64,000 nucleotides of DNA, from positions 248,001 to 312,000 of the forward strand of contig NZ_CABPSK010000003.1 of NCBI RefSeq assembly GCF_902459645.1, given 5' to 3'. A program made the position numbers and the translations under genes. Shown here piece by piece: positions 28,063 through 37,371 of the stretch. Each line of letters opens with the position of its first letter. Within the stretch, counting starts at the first letter, position 1. The notes beneath the pieces are model-generated. The model was not told the origin of the DNA, did not search any database, and was given only the letters and a program-made list of their open reading frames with translations. The DNA comes from Pandoraea pneumonica. GTDB taxonomy: Bacteria; Pseudomonadota; Gammaproteobacteria; Burkholderiales; Burkholderiaceae.

Positions 28063-29009
28063 ACGCCGCCACTGCGCCAGAGTCCCCCGAGTCGACCATG
28101 CCCTCGCCCACCCGTTTGTCGAACGCGCCCAGAGGCACCACCGCACGCGCGGTGCGCGGTGCCTTCACGGGCGGTGCGCTCATGTTCCCGGCCACGCTCG
28201 TCGTGCTGGTGGTGATCGTGCTGCCCGGGCTGCAATTGCTGCGCTACAGCCTGAATCGGTTCGATCCCGTCGACATGATGCAGGCCGCGTTCACCGCCGA
28301 GAACTACCTCAAGTTCTTCACCGATCCGTATTACCTGTCGGTGCTGTGGACCACGATCAAGGTCGCCACGCTGTGCACAGCACTCGCGCTCGTGCTCGGG
28401 TTTCCCGTCGCCTACGTGCTGGCGCGCACGCAAAGCCGCTTCAAGAGTCTGCTGGTGATTCTGCTGGTGTTCCCGCTGCTCGTGGGGAACGTGGTGCGTG
28501 CGGCGGGCTGGATGGTGATGCTTGGCAACGCGGGCTTCGTGAATTCGCTGCTCGTCTCGCTGGGGATCGTGCCGCAACCCATTCGTTTGCTCTACACGCC
28601 GTTTGCCGTGGTGATCGGTACGACCGCCGTCGTGCTGCCGTACATGATTCTGACGTTGCAAAGCGTGCTCGAAGGGATGGACTTCTCCGTCGAGGAGGCG
28701 GCCCGCAATCTCGGCGCGACGTTCCGGCAGACGCTCACTCGCGTGATTCTGCCGATGGCAGCGCCCGGCATTGCGGCGGGCACGATGCTCGTGTTCATTC
28801 TGTGCATGAACGCGTATGCCACCCCCGTGCTGCTCGGCGGCACCGGCATCACGATGATGACGCCGACCATCTACGACCAGATCGCGAAGGCGAACAACTG
28901 GCCGTTCGGTGCCGTGCTCTCGCTGATATCGATGGTGGTGACGTTTGCCCTCGCGATTGCGTCGCACTGGGTCATTCAGCGCCGCTACGCCAAGACCATG
29001 ATGACCTGA
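28059..29009 (+). CDS. PotB-like ABC transporter permease
   Basis: A 316-residue second permease of the same importer. It begins at a GTG (28059) that overlaps the binding-protein stop by four bases. Hydrophobic helices start at about residue 40, and the EAA loop EEAARNLGATFRQTLTRVILP is present. Pairing a PotB-type and a PotC-type permease with one ATPase and one binding protein is the standard polyamine importer composition. Confidence 0.88.
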   Translation: MNAATAPESPESTMPSPTRLSNAPRGTTARAVRGAFTGGALMFPATLVVLVVIVLPGLQLLRYSLNRFDPVDMMQAAFTAENYLKFFTDPYYLSVLWTTIKVATLCTALALVLGFPVAYVLARTQSRFKSLLVILLVFPLLVGNVVRAAGWMVMLGNAGFVNSLLVSLGIVPQPIRLLYTPFAVVIGTTAVVLPYMILTLQSVLEGMDFSVEEAARNLGATFRQTLTRVILPMAAPGIAAGTMLVFILCMNAYATPVLLGGTGITMMTPTIYDQIAKANNWPFGAVLSLISMVVTFALAIASHWVIQRRYAKTMMT

Positions 29010-29110
29010 TTGAACCGACCCCACCGACTAAACCGACACCCCGGCCACATCGCCCGGTGAGCGCTAACTCGCTCGCGAGCACAGGCCAATTCGCTCGAAA
29101 GGATTTCGCT

Positions 29111-30307
29111 ATGCCGACACTCTCCGATGCCACTCGCCAGTACCGCCGCGATCTGATGAACGATCTGATGGATCACACGCGCGTCGATGCGCTGGTGTTT
29201 ACCGCGGCCGACTTCTTCCAATGGGCGACCAACTTTCACGTCGACGTGCAGACGTGGGAGCGCCCGATCGCGGTGTGCGTGCCACGCGACGGCGAGCCAT
29301 TCGCGGTAATGAACGAGCTCTCCACGCATCACCTGATGATGGCCCGCGAGCGCGGCCATCTGTGGCTCGATCTCGACCGTGTCTCGCTGTATGCCGAACA
29401 TCCGCGCGTGACGCAGCGTCTGCCGCTGCTCGCCGAAGTGCCCGCGCTCGTCGCCGAGCGTCTGCGCGCGGCGGGATTGGCAGGCGCGCGTATCGGCGTG
29501 GATGCGGCGGGCGGGCCGCTCGCGCGCGCTAACGCCATGCTGCCCGATGCGAAGCTCGTGCCGATGCTCGCCGAGATGCGCTCGCTGCGCTGGGTGAAGC
29601 ACGCGGAAGAGATTGCGATCATGCGCGCCGCGTCCGAACTGGCCGACTGGGTGCAAGACCGCTATCGCGAGAACATTCGCCCGGGGCGGCTCGTGCAGGA
29701 ACTCGATTACTCGATGGCGGCATTGATGGTCACCGAAGGGGCAAAGCGCTTCCCCGGTGAAAACCTTGAAGTCATGCGCTGCTGGACGCTGTCCGGTCCC
29801 GCGTCGGCCTCACCGCACGGCGACGGTGCCTCGTGCGGCGCCGTCATCCGCGAGGGCGACGGGCTGGTCAACATCGTGATCCCGCGCTTGAACGGCCTCG
29901 TCATCGAGAACGAACGCACGTGGTTCTGCGGCAAACCGTCGAGCGATCAGGCGAAGTTTTACGAAGTGGCGCGCGCCGCCAACGAAGCGGCGGTGAACGC
30001 AGCGGTCACCGGCAGACCGGTTTCGGGCATCGACGCCGCCGCACAGGCCGTCATCGAAAAGGCCGGTTGCGGCGAATACATCCGCCATCGCACCGGACAC
30101 GGCATGGGCATCATCGGTCACGAATATCCCGACGACATGGCGTTCAACCACCGCCCGCTGCTGGCCAACGAGGTGTATTCCGCCGAGCCAGGCATCTACG
30201 TCTACGGCTTGGGCGGCTTCCGTCTGGACGATTCGGTCGTCACCGGCGATACCCCCGAAATGCTCACGCGCACGCCGCGCACGCTGGCCCACGCGACCAT
30301 CGACTGA
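29111..30307 (+). CDS. M24 'pita-bread' family hydrolase (Xaa-Pro peptidase/creatinase-like)
   Basis: A 398-residue protein with a creatinase N-terminal domain and an M24 catalytic domain. HRTGHGMGIIGHEYP and the AEPGIYVYGLGGFRLDD region are conserved. Around the first two metal positions, however, the sequence reads GDGLVNIVIPRLNGLVIENERTW, where peptidases have Asp in both places; by alignment they appear replaced by Val and Glu. That argues against a standard metallo-dipeptidase and for a creatinase-like hydrolase acting on a small amide. AAAGGA precedes the ATG. It sits between the importer and an amidohydrolase, so it probably degrades the imported compound. Confidence 0.8.
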   Translation: MPTLSDATRQYRRDLMNDLMDHTRVDALVFTAADFFQWATNFHVDVQTWERPIAVCVPRDGEPFAVMNELSTHHLMMARERGHLWLDLDRVSLYAEHPRVTQRLPLLAEVPALVAERLRAAGLAGARIGVDAAGGPLARANAMLPDAKLVPMLAEMRSLRWVKHAEEIAIMRAASELADWVQDRYRENIRPGRLVQELDYSMAALMVTEGAKRFPGENLEVMRCWTLSGPASASPHGDGASCGAVIREGDGLVNIVIPRLNGLVIENERTWFCGKPSSDQAKFYEVARAANEAAVNAAVTGRPVSGIDAAAQAVIEKAGCGEYIRHRTGHGMGIIGHEYPDDMAFNHRPLLANEVYSAEPGIYVYGLGGFRLDDSVVTGDTPEMLTRTPRTLAHATID

Positions 30308-30378
30308 GCACGCCCAATGCAGGCAGCGCGCGCATCGCGTGCGCAGCGATAGAGACACACCTTCTGGGAGGAGAGGTT

Positions 30379-31620
30379 ATGGAGTCGATTCTGTTGTCGA
30401 ACTGCGCGTTGCTCGATCCGGTCAAGGGCGAGTTGCGCGGCGATCACGCCGTGCTGATCGAAAACGGCCGCATCAAAGAGGTCTCGGATAAACCCATTCG
30501 CAGCACCACGGCGCGCGAAATCGACGCGCGCGGCAAGACCGTCATGCCGGGCCTGATTGACTTGCACGTGCATGTGCACGCCACGCAACTCAATTTGTCG
30601 GCGCAGGCGCACTTGCCCAACGTGCTCGTCACGCTCAAATCGGTGCCGATTCTGCAAGGGATGTTACGGCGCGGCTTCACGACCGTGCGCGATGCGGGCG
30701 GTGCCGGACATGCGATCAAGCACGCGGTAGAGAGCGGCCTTGCCGAAGGCCCGCGCCTGTTCGTCTCGGGACGCGCGATCAGCCAGACCGGCGGTCATGG
30801 CGACGGCCGCCCGCGCACCGACTACATCGGCACCGATGGGCCGTGCCCGTGCTGCGTGCGCGTGGGGGCCCTCTCGCGCGTGGCCGACGGCGTGGATGAA
30901 GTGCGCCGTGCCGTGCGCGAAGAACTGCAAATGGGGGCCGACCAGATCAAGATCATGGCCTCGGGCGGTGTCGCCTCGCCGACCGACCCCGTGGGCGCAT
31001 GGGGTTATTCGGAAGACGAGATCCGCGCCATCGTGGCCGAAGCACGCGGGCGTGGCACCTATGTGCTGGCACACGCATACACGGCCGCCGCCATCGAGCG
31101 CGCCGTGCGCTGTGGCGTGCGTACCATCGAACACGGCAATCTCATCGATGCGCCCACCGCGCGTTATATGGCCGAACAAGGCGCGTACGTCGTGCCCACG
31201 CTCGTGACCTACGATGCGCTCGCCAACGAAGGCAAGTCGCTTGGCCTGCCTGACGACAGCGTGGCGAAGATTGCCGACGTGCACGCGGCCGGTATGCGGT
31301 CGCTGGAAATTTTCCGCGATGCTGGCGTGAAGATGGGCTACGGATCGGACTTGCTCGGCGAATCGCAGCGCCTGCAATCGGACGAGTTCCGACTGCGTGC
31401 CGAGGTGCTGACGCCCGCTGAGATTCTGCGCAGCGCGACGGTGGTCGGTGCGGAAGTGCTGGGACAGTCAGGCCAGTTGGGCGAAATCGTGCCGGGCGCG
31501 CATGCCGACGTGCTTATCGTCGACGGCGACCCGCTGCGCTCGCTCGACTGCCTACTGGGCCAGGGCGAACGGATTCCGATGGTGATGAAGGGCGGTAAAA
31601 TCCACGCTTTTGCGCTGTAG
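30379..31620 (+). CDS. Metal-dependent amidohydrolase (prolidase/imidazolonepropionase-like)
   Basis: A 413-residue TIM-barrel amidohydrolase. Metal-binding elements are visible in order: GLIDLHVHVHA (HxH), QIKIMASGGVASP (Lys), AHAYTAAAIERAVRCGVRTIEHGNLID (two His) and GYGSDLLGE (Asp). The closest group I recognise is the amidohydrolases annotated as Xaa-Pro dipeptidase or arginine-carboxypeptidase-like. GGGAGGAGAGG gives a very strong ribosome site before ATG 30379. It likely acts in sequence with the M24 hydrolase. Confidence 0.84.
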   Translation: MESILLSNCALLDPVKGELRGDHAVLIENGRIKEVSDKPIRSTTAREIDARGKTVMPGLIDLHVHVHATQLNLSAQAHLPNVLVTLKSVPILQGMLRRGFTTVRDAGGAGHAIKHAVESGLAEGPRLFVSGRAISQTGGHGDGRPRTDYIGTDGPCPCCVRVGALSRVADGVDEVRRAVREELQMGADQIKIMASGGVASPTDPVGAWGYSEDEIRAIVAEARGRGTYVLAHAYTAAAIERAVRCGVRTIEHGNLIDAPTARYMAEQGAYVVPTLVTYDALANEGKSLGLPDDSVAKIADVHAAGMRSLEIFRDAGVKMGYGSDLLGESQRLQSDEFRLRAEVLTPAEILRSATVVGAEVLGQSGQLGEIVPGAHADVLIVDGDPLRSLDCLLGQGERIPMVMKGGKIHAFAL

Positions 31621-31631
31621 CCAAGCCCGCT

Positions 31632-31651
31632 GGGGCGCGCACGCGCGCCCC
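31632..31651 (+). terminator. Hairpin between amidohydrolase and lysR
   Basis: GGGGCGCG-CACG-CGCGCCCC is a perfect eight-pair stem followed by TTCTTCTCC. The pyrimidine tract is interrupted, so it may only reduce readthrough into the LysR gene. Confidence 0.55.
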
Positions 31652-31671
31652 TTCTTCTCCGTGGAGATCTG

Positions 31672-32586
31672 ATGGATTTTCGGCACGTCGACGCCTTTCG
31701 CGCGCTGATGCTCACACGCACGACCACCAAGGCCGCGCAGGTGCTGGGCACGTCGCAGTCCGCGGTGAGCCGGCTCGTGGCCGATCTCGAACGCTCGACA
31801 CGGCTCACGCTGTTCGATCGCGGGCGTGGACGGCTGGAGCCGACCGCCGAAGCCTATGCGCTGTTCGAAGAAGTGGAGCGGCGCTATGCGGGGCTGGAGA
31901 ACATTCGGGAATTCGCGCTGAATCTACGCAATCCGGACAGGGCCGTCATTCGCGTGGGTTCTGTCGTGTCGTTCGGTCTGGGCTACTTCGCACGCGTGAT
32001 GGCGGGCTACCGCGTGGTGCACCCGAGCGTGCAGCTCGCGTTGATTACCGGGGCGTCCGATTTGATTCGCGATCAGGTCGTGACGCGTCAAATCGCGCTT
32101 GGACTGCTCACGGACACCAAGGACGTGGCCGCCACCGACGCCGTCTCGTTCGCAAAGCTCGATGCCATCTGCGCGCTGCCTGCGGGTCATCCGTTAGCGC
32201 GCAAAAAGGTGGTGCGGCTGGCCGATCTTAAAGGGCAGCCCATCCTCTCGTACGAGCCGACGGATATGGTGCGCTGGGGCATGGATCAACTGTTCACCGA
32301 CGGCCGACTGCACGAGCAAGTGGTCGCCACGGCGCGCTACTCGGTGAACATCGCCACGATGGTCAAAGAGAACGTCGGCATCGGGCTGCTGCATCCGGTG
32401 GCGGCTTACGACTTTCTCGATTCGGATCTCGTGCTGCGCCGCTTCGAGCCATCGATGCCGTTTCACACGCTGCGCGTCACGCCGCGCTCGGCAGCCCCTA
32501 GCGCCCAGATCGACGACCTTGTGCGCGTGATGGAAACCACACTCGACGATGTCATGCGCGCCGTCGAAGACCGCATGAAGCGTTGA
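31672..32586 (+). CDS. LysR-family transcriptional regulator (end of ABC/hydrolase operon)
   Basis: A 304-residue LTTR. The N-terminal winged helix (MDFRHVDAFRALMLTRTTTKAAQVLGTSQSAVSR) is followed by an effector-binding domain from about residue 90. It lies 51 bases downstream of the amidohydrolase on the same strand and so is probably the local regulator. The palindrome at 24903-24926 upstream of the first operon gene is its likely target. Confidence 0.88.
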   Translation: MDFRHVDAFRALMLTRTTTKAAQVLGTSQSAVSRLVADLERSTRLTLFDRGRGRLEPTAEAYALFEEVERRYAGLENIREFALNLRNPDRAVIRVGSVVSFGLGYFARVMAGYRVVHPSVQLALITGASDLIRDQVVTRQIALGLLTDTKDVAATDAVSFAKLDAICALPAGHPLARKKVVRLADLKGQPILSYEPTDMVRWGMDQLFTDGRLHEQVVATARYSVNIATMVKENVGIGLLHPVAAYDFLDSDLVLRRFEPSMPFHTLRVTPRSAAPSAQIDDLVRVMETTLDDVMRAVEDRMKR

Positions 32587-32612
32587 GTCGCGTGAGGCAT
32601 GCGAGGCGGGCG

Positions 32613-33494
32613 CTACAACATGCGCTCGCACATGTAATCCACAAACACGCGCAGCTTCGGTGAGAGATGACGGCTCGACGGCCAGAGCATCCAGAACTGG
32701 CCGGGGTTTTCCAAATAGTCCCCAAGGAACACCTGAAGCTCGCCTGCGGCCAGCGCATCGCGGGCGAGGAAGTCGGGCATGTAGGAAATGCCGAGTCCGT
32801 GTGTGGTCGCGCTGAGCAGCGCTTCCATGTTGTTGCACGTGAGGCTCGTACGTAGCTTCGGCTCGCGCGTCACTTCAGAAACGAACGCCCACGGCTGCAA
32901 TTTTCCGGACGTCGGGAAGCGAAAGCGAATGCAGGCATGCGCTTCCAGATCGTGCGGCGTTTGCGGAATGCCATGCGTTGCGATGTAGTCCGGCGACGCG
33001 CACAGCACGAAGCGAAACGGCCCGGCACGCCGCGACATGAGCGTCGAGTCCGGCAGATCACCGCTGCGAATCGCCACGTCCAGCCCGCTTTTGATCAGAT
33101 CGACGATGCGGTCGTCGAAATCCAGATCGAGTTCGATGTCCGGATACTTCGCAGCGAACCCGGGCAGCAGCGGCATCACAAAGCGGTAGGCCGTCACCGG
33201 CAGCCCGACACGCAACTTACCGCGCGGCGTCTGCGACACCTGCGAGAGCATGGCGCGCGCGTCGGCCAAGTCGTCGAGTACCCGTCGACAGCGCTCGTAA
33301 TACATCTGCCCGGCTTCGGTGAGATTCACCCGTCGCGTGCTGCGCTGAAACAGCCGCACGCCGAGCGTCGCTTCGAGCCGCGCAATTTGTTTGCCGACCG
33401 CCGATGCCGACACCCCCGTCGCCTGCCCCGCCGCCACGAAACTCAACGTTTCCGCCGCCCTCACGAACGCGGTGATTTCCGCCAGATTGTCCAT
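32613..33494 (-). CDS. LysR-family transcriptional regulator divergent from MFS pump
   Basis: A 293-residue LTTR with N-terminal helix-turn-helix MDNLAEITAFVRAAETLSF...ASAVGKQIARLE and an AaeR/CrgA-like effector domain (LRVGLPVTAYRFVMPLLPGF). I use the ATG at 33494; the longer frame to 33587 is not family-like. It diverges from the MFS gene at 33744, the usual layout for an LTTR that controls an efflux pump. Confidence 0.88.
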   Translation of the reverse strand: MDNLAEITAFVRAAETLSFVAAGQATGVSASAVGKQIARLEATLGVRLFQRSTRRVNLTEAGQMYYERCRRVLDDLADARAMLSQVSQTPRGKLRVGLPVTAYRFVMPLLPGFAAKYPDIELDLDFDDRIVDLIKSGLDVAIRSGDLPDSTLMSRRAGPFRFVLCASPDYIATHGIPQTPHDLEAHACIRFRFPTSGKLQPWAFVSEVTREPKLRTSLTCNNMEALLSATTHGLGISYMPDFLARDALAAGELQVFLGDYLENPGQFWMLWPSSRHLSPKLRVFVDYMCERML

Positions 33495-33594
33495 CGTTGC
33501 TCGCTCCCGTCGGGTTTGTTGCTCGCTACTAGCTATTCGCTGTCCGCTATGCGCCGATCGCGGGTCACTGCGGGCCATGATCGCCATTTATTAC

Positions 33595-33607
33595 GGAATT
33601 TTATTCC
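33595..33607. promoter_or_regulatory. Palindrome in the lysR/MFS divergent region
   Basis: GGAAT-TTT-ATTCC lies in an AT-rich stretch (about 33585-33660) between the two divergent starts. Flanking TTA/TAA extends the symmetry. It is a candidate LysR operator; no other regulatory signal is obvious in this 249-base gap. Confidence 0.4.
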
Positions 33608-33743
33608 TTAATCTACGAACCCTCCGCCTGTTTATCCAGCATTAACGATTTTTTAGCATGTATGGCGTGACGTCGGCCGACGTTTCCCTCCGATTCCCCG
33701 GTATTTCGATGCGCGCTGGCGCGTCCCCCTCAGGATTCTTGTC

Positions 33744-35324
33744 ATGTCGATCACGCCTTCCTCTTCCATGGCCCGGCCTCGGCCGCCTGCCGACGCGTCG
33801 CTACGACGACGGCTGCTGGGCTTGTTCTCTGTTTGCCTCGCCGCGCTGCTGCTGCCGATGAGCTTCTCGGGTGGCGCCGTCGCGACACCGGCCATCGGCG
33901 CGGCGTTGCACGGCAGCGCGCTGGAGATGCGCTGGATCACCAGCGCATTCATGCTCGCCTTCGGCGGTTGCCTGATGGCCGCGGGCGCCTGTGCCGATGC
34001 CTTCGGCCGTAAGCGCGTATTTTTGCTGGGGGTCGGCAGCTTGTTGGTGACGTCGTTGGCGCTTGCCCTGTCGAATTCGGCACTTGCGATCGATTGGCTG
34101 CGCGCATTGCAAGGAGTCGCTGCCGCCGCGACGCTCGCTGGCGGCGGCGCATCGCTGGCGCAAGACTTCGATGGCCACGCCCGCGCCCGGGCCTATGGCC
34201 TGCTGGGCACCACGTTTGGCGTAGGGCTGGCGTTCGGTCCGTTGCTGGCGGGCGTGCTCATCGCGCGGTTCGGCTGGCGAGGGGTGTTCGCATCCACCGC
34301 CGTCGTCGCGGCATTCGCGCTTTGCATCGGCGCACGATGCATGCGCGAATCGCGCGACCCGGCCGCCGCAGGGCTCGACTGGCCCGGCACGCTGTCCTTC
34401 ACCGGCGCGCTCGCCTGCTTCACGTACGGCGTGATTCAGGCGCCTGCCGTTGGGGCGACGGCGCCGGAGGTCATCGGCTCGCTCGCGTTAGCGTTAGGAC
34501 TGGCGATCGCGTTTGTCGTCATCGAGCGGCGCGTCGCCCAGCCGATGCTCGACCTGACGCTGTTTCGCTACGTACGCTTCATCGGCGTGCAGATGCTGCC
34601 TATCGCCACGTGTTGCTGCTACATCGTGCTGCTCGTGCTGCTGCCGTTGCGGTTCATCGGCGTGCATGGCGACAGCGAAATCGTCGCCGGATTGCGCATG
34701 ATGGCCATGTCGTTGCCGATGCTCGTCGTGCCGTTCATCGCCACGCAACTGGCGCGGCGCATTCCCGCAGGCGTGCTGTGCAGTGGCGGTTTGGTGCTGG
34801 CGGCGGTGGGGTTGGTTTGGCTTGCGCGCACGGCAGGTGCGCCGAGCGCGATCGGCTCAATTGATGCAACGGACAGCGGCGTATTCAATTCCGCGTTATG
34901 GCCGATGCTGCTGATCGGTGCGGGCAGCGCGGTGCCGTGGGGGCTGATGGACGGGCTGTCGGTGAGCGTCGTACCGACCGATCGCGCGGGCATGGCGATG
35001 GGCATCTTCAATACCACGCGCGTAGCGAGCGAAGGCGTCGCGCTTGCGCTCGTCGGCGCGGTGTTGATCGGGCTGATCGGCACACACTTGCCCGATCTGC
35101 ACGGCGCAGTCACCCCCGATGCTGCACGTGAAGCCATCAACCGACTGGTCGCGGGCGATATGCCGGGCGCCCGGCGTGCCGTGGCCAGCGTGCCCGCGTG
35201 GGGGGAAGCCGCGTTGCGCGATGCTTACGAACAGGCGTTCGCGACGCTGCTCGATCGGCTGGCCGTCGTCACGCTGATCTGCGCCGGGGTTGTCTTTGTC
35301 TGCCTAAAAAGAAAGCCCGCGTAG
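33744..35324 (+). CDS. MFS transporter, DHA2 (14-TM) drug-resistance type
   Basis: A 526-residue transporter. The motif A region (GACADAFGRKRVFLLG) and motif C-like GTTFGVGLAFGPLLAGVL are present, and the length and hydrophobic profile fit 14-helix EmrB/QacA-like proton antiporters. No membrane-fusion partner is nearby. The divergent LysR regulator probably senses the substrate, which cannot be predicted. The gene ends in a purine-rich tail shortly before the purM terminator hairpins. Confidence 0.85.
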   Translation: MSITPSSSMARPRPPADASLRRRLLGLFSVCLAALLLPMSFSGGAVATPAIGAALHGSALEMRWITSAFMLAFGGCLMAAGACADAFGRKRVFLLGVGSLLVTSLALALSNSALAIDWLRALQGVAAAATLAGGGASLAQDFDGHARARAYGLLGTTFGVGLAFGPLLAGVLIARFGWRGVFASTAVVAAFALCIGARCMRESRDPAAAGLDWPGTLSFTGALACFTYGVIQAPAVGATAPEVIGSLALALGLAIAFVVIERRVAQPMLDLTLFRYVRFIGVQMLPIATCCCYIVLLVLLPLRFIGVHGDSEIVAGLRMMAMSLPMLVVPFIATQLARRIPAGVLCSGGLVLAAVGLVWLARTAGAPSAIGSIDATDSGVFNSALWPMLLIGAGSAVPWGLMDGLSVSVVPTDRAGMAMGIFNTTRVASEGVALALVGAVLIGLIGTHLPDLHGAVTPDAAREAINRLVAGDMPGARRAVASVPAWGEAALRDAYEQAFATLLDRLAVVTLICAGVVFVCLKRKPA

Positions 35325-35348
35325 AAGAAGAAAGCCCAGATAAAAGAA

Positions 35349-35376
35349 AGCCCGCCGAGGTTTCCCTCGGCGGGCT
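35349..35376 (-). terminator. Intrinsic terminator downstream of purM
   Basis: AGCCCGCCGAGG pairs with CCTCGGCGGGCT over a four-base loop. Reading on the minus strand it is followed by TTTCTTTTATC, a U-rich tail. Two further hairpins lie between it and the purM stop: CCGGGGAG-GGT-CTCCCCGG (35393-35411) and CGATCGTT-N4-AACGATCG across the stop codon. Confidence 0.75.
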
Positions 35377-35426
35377 GTCCGTGCATTCCTAGCCGGGGAG
35401 GGTCTCCCCGGTGTCCTACCCGATCG

Positions 35427-36473
35427 TTAGGAAACGATCGTCTGGGCTTCGCCTTCCTTGCGCTCGCGAATCGTGCCCAGACGGTAGACCGTCTCGCCCG
35501 ACGCTTCGAGGTGCTTGACGGCGGCGTCGGCGTCAGCGGCCGACACGATCACGGCCATGCCGATACCGCAGTTGAACACGCGGTGCATTTCGGCGTCGGC
35601 CACCTTGCCGTGTTCTTGCAGCCACTGGAACAGCGGCGGCAGCGTCCACGCGTCCTTCGACAGGTCGGCGGTCAGGTTATCGGCCAGCACGCGCGGAATG
35701 TTTTCCACGATACCGCCGCCCGTGATGTGGGCCATGCCCTTGACCGGCAGCGTTTCCATCAGCGCCAGCAGCGGCTTCACGTAGATGCGCGTGGGGGCCA
35801 TCAGCACGTCGCGCAGCGGTTGGCCGTGGAAGTCGGCGTCCAGATCCGGCTTGGCCACTTCGATGATCTTGCGCACGAGCGAGTAACCGTTCGAATGCGC
35901 GCCCGACGAGGCCAGACCCAGCACCACGTCGCCCGGGGTGATGGTCGTGCCGTTGATGATCTTGCTCTTTTCCACCGCGCCGACCGCAAAACCGGCCAGA
36001 TCGTACTCGCCGTCCGGGTACATGCTCGGCATTTCTGCCGTTTCACCGCCGATCAGGGCGCAACCGGCCAGCTCGCAGCCTTGGGCGATGCCCTTGACGA
36101 CGGTCGCGGCCGTGGCCACGTCCAGCTTGCCGCAGGCGAAGTAATCGAGGAAGAACAGCGGCTCGGCGCCTTGCACCAGAATGTCGTTCACGCTCATGGC
36201 GACCAGATCCTGGCCCACGGTGTCGTGCTTGTTCAGGGTGAAAGCGAGTTTGAGCTTGGTGCCAACACCATCGGTGCCCGAAACGAGGACCGGCTCCTTA
36301 TAGCGCTTGGGCACTTCGAACAGCGCGCCGAAGCCGCCAATGCCGCCCAGCACGCCATCGCGCAGGGTTTTCTTGGCAAACGGCTTGATCGCTTCGACCA
36401 GCGCATCGCCTGCTTCGATATCGACGCCGGCGTCGCGATAGGAAAGGCCGGAAGTTTCGTTAGGGTGTGACAT
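35427..36473 (-). CDS. purM: Phosphoribosylformylglycinamidine cyclo-ligase (AIR synthetase)
   Basis: A 348-residue PurM, the ATP-dependent enzyme closing the imidazole ring in purine synthesis. The conserved [58 protein letters not shown] and [13 protein letters not shown] segments are all present. It diverges from hda, with the purM start only 27-150 bases from the possible hda starts, the standard arrangement in Burkholderiaceae. Confidence 0.96.
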   Translation of the reverse strand: MSHPNETSGLSYRDAGVDIEAGDALVEAIKPFAKKTLRDGVLGGIGGFGALFEVPKRYKEPVLVSGTDGVGTKLKLAFTLNKHDTVGQDLVAMSVNDILVQGAEPLFFLDYFACGKLDVATAATVVKGIAQGCELAGCALIGGETAEMPSMYPDGEYDLAGFAVGAVEKSKIINGTTITPGDVVLGLASSGAHSNGYSLVRKIIEVAKPDLDADFHGQPLRDVLMAPTRIYVKPLLALMETLPVKGMAHITGGGIVENIPRVLADNLTADLSKDAWTLPPLFQWLQEHGKVADAEMHRVFNCGIGMAVIVSAADADAAVKHLEASGETVYRLGTIRERKEGEAQTIVS

Positions 36474-36620
36474 GACGGGAATGCATCAAGGTTCGGTAAA
36501 ATGCGATTTTACCCGATGCGCGGGCCGGACTGGCACGCAAACGGGATATCGGACGCCGGCGCAGTGCTGGCGTGCCCTGCAAACCGTATGGCGCCGGCAT
36601 TTCGCCGGCTTTCTTCGTTC

Positions 36621-37331
36621 GTGATCCAGCAACTGTATCTCGACCTCGGCACTCCGCCGCCCGCGACGTTCGACAATTTTATTGTCGGGCCCAATCGCGA
36701 GGTGGCGCAGACGCTCGCCGGTCTGCCTGCCGAGCTTTCCGCCGGCCTTGCACGCGACCGCGGTATCTACCTTTGGGGGACCGCGGGGTCCGGGCGCACC
36801 CATTTGATGGAGGCGCTCGTGCACGCCGTCGGCCCGAGCGCGCGCTATCTGCGCCCGAACAGCCCGCTGGCCGCCTTTATGTTCGATGACTCCAGCACGG
36901 TCTACTGCGTGGACGACTGCGACAACCTGTCGCCGAACCAGCAGATCGCCGCATTCAACCTGTTCAACGAGACCCGCGCCCGGCCGCACTGCGCGTTTGT
37001 CGCGGCCGGCTCGCAACCTCCGGTGGACATGCCGCTACGCGAAGATTTGCGTACGCGCTTGGGATGGGGTCTGGTTTTTCATATTGTCGGGCTGGACGAT
37101 GACGGCAAAAAACAGGCGCTGCAAAACGCCGCCCGCGAGCGCGGCTTACAACTGGCGGCCGATGTGCCGGCTTACCTGCTCACCCACTTCCAGCGCGATA
37201 TGTCGAGCCTGATGGCCCTGCTCGACCGGCTGGACCGTTTCTCGATGGAGCAAAAGCGTGCCGTGACCCTGCCGCTGCTGCGCCAGATGTTGACTCACAC
37301 CGACGCCGCTGCCCCCGACGGCAAAAACTGA
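36621..37331 (+). CDS. hda: DnaA-homologue Hda, regulatory inactivation of DnaA
   Basis: Hda is a AAA+ protein that, with the loaded sliding clamp, stimulates DnaA-ATP hydrolysis to prevent re-initiation. The N-terminal clamp-binding segment VIQQLYLDL, Walker A WGTAGSGRTHL (Arg in place of Lys, normal in Hda), Walker B VYCVDDCDNL and the sensor-like DLRTRLGWGLVF are visible. I favour the GTG at 36621, where homology begins; ATGs at 36501 or 36588 would add poorly conserved residues. It heads a run with the HAD gene and pcnB. Confidence 0.9.
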   Translation: MIQQLYLDLGTPPPATFDNFIVGPNREVAQTLAGLPAELSAGLARDRGIYLWGTAGSGRTHLMEALVHAVGPSARYLRPNSPLAAFMFDDSSTVYCVDDCDNLSPNQQIAAFNLFNETRARPHCAFVAAGSQPPVDMPLREDLRTRLGWGLVFHIVGLDDDGKKQALQNAARERGLQLAADVPAYLLTHFQRDMSSLMALLDRLDRFSMEQKRAVTLPLLRQMLTHTDAAAPDGKN

Positions 37332-37371
37332 CTGGCACTGAGTCCAGTCCGCTTCAGGTAAAATTCGCGCA

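Noticed and set aside
35302-35355. Triple GAAAGCCC direct repeat at the end of the MFS gene as a possible CRISPR or regulatory array
   Set aside because: Spacing is irregular, repeats are eight bases, and they merge into the purM terminator; no array structure.
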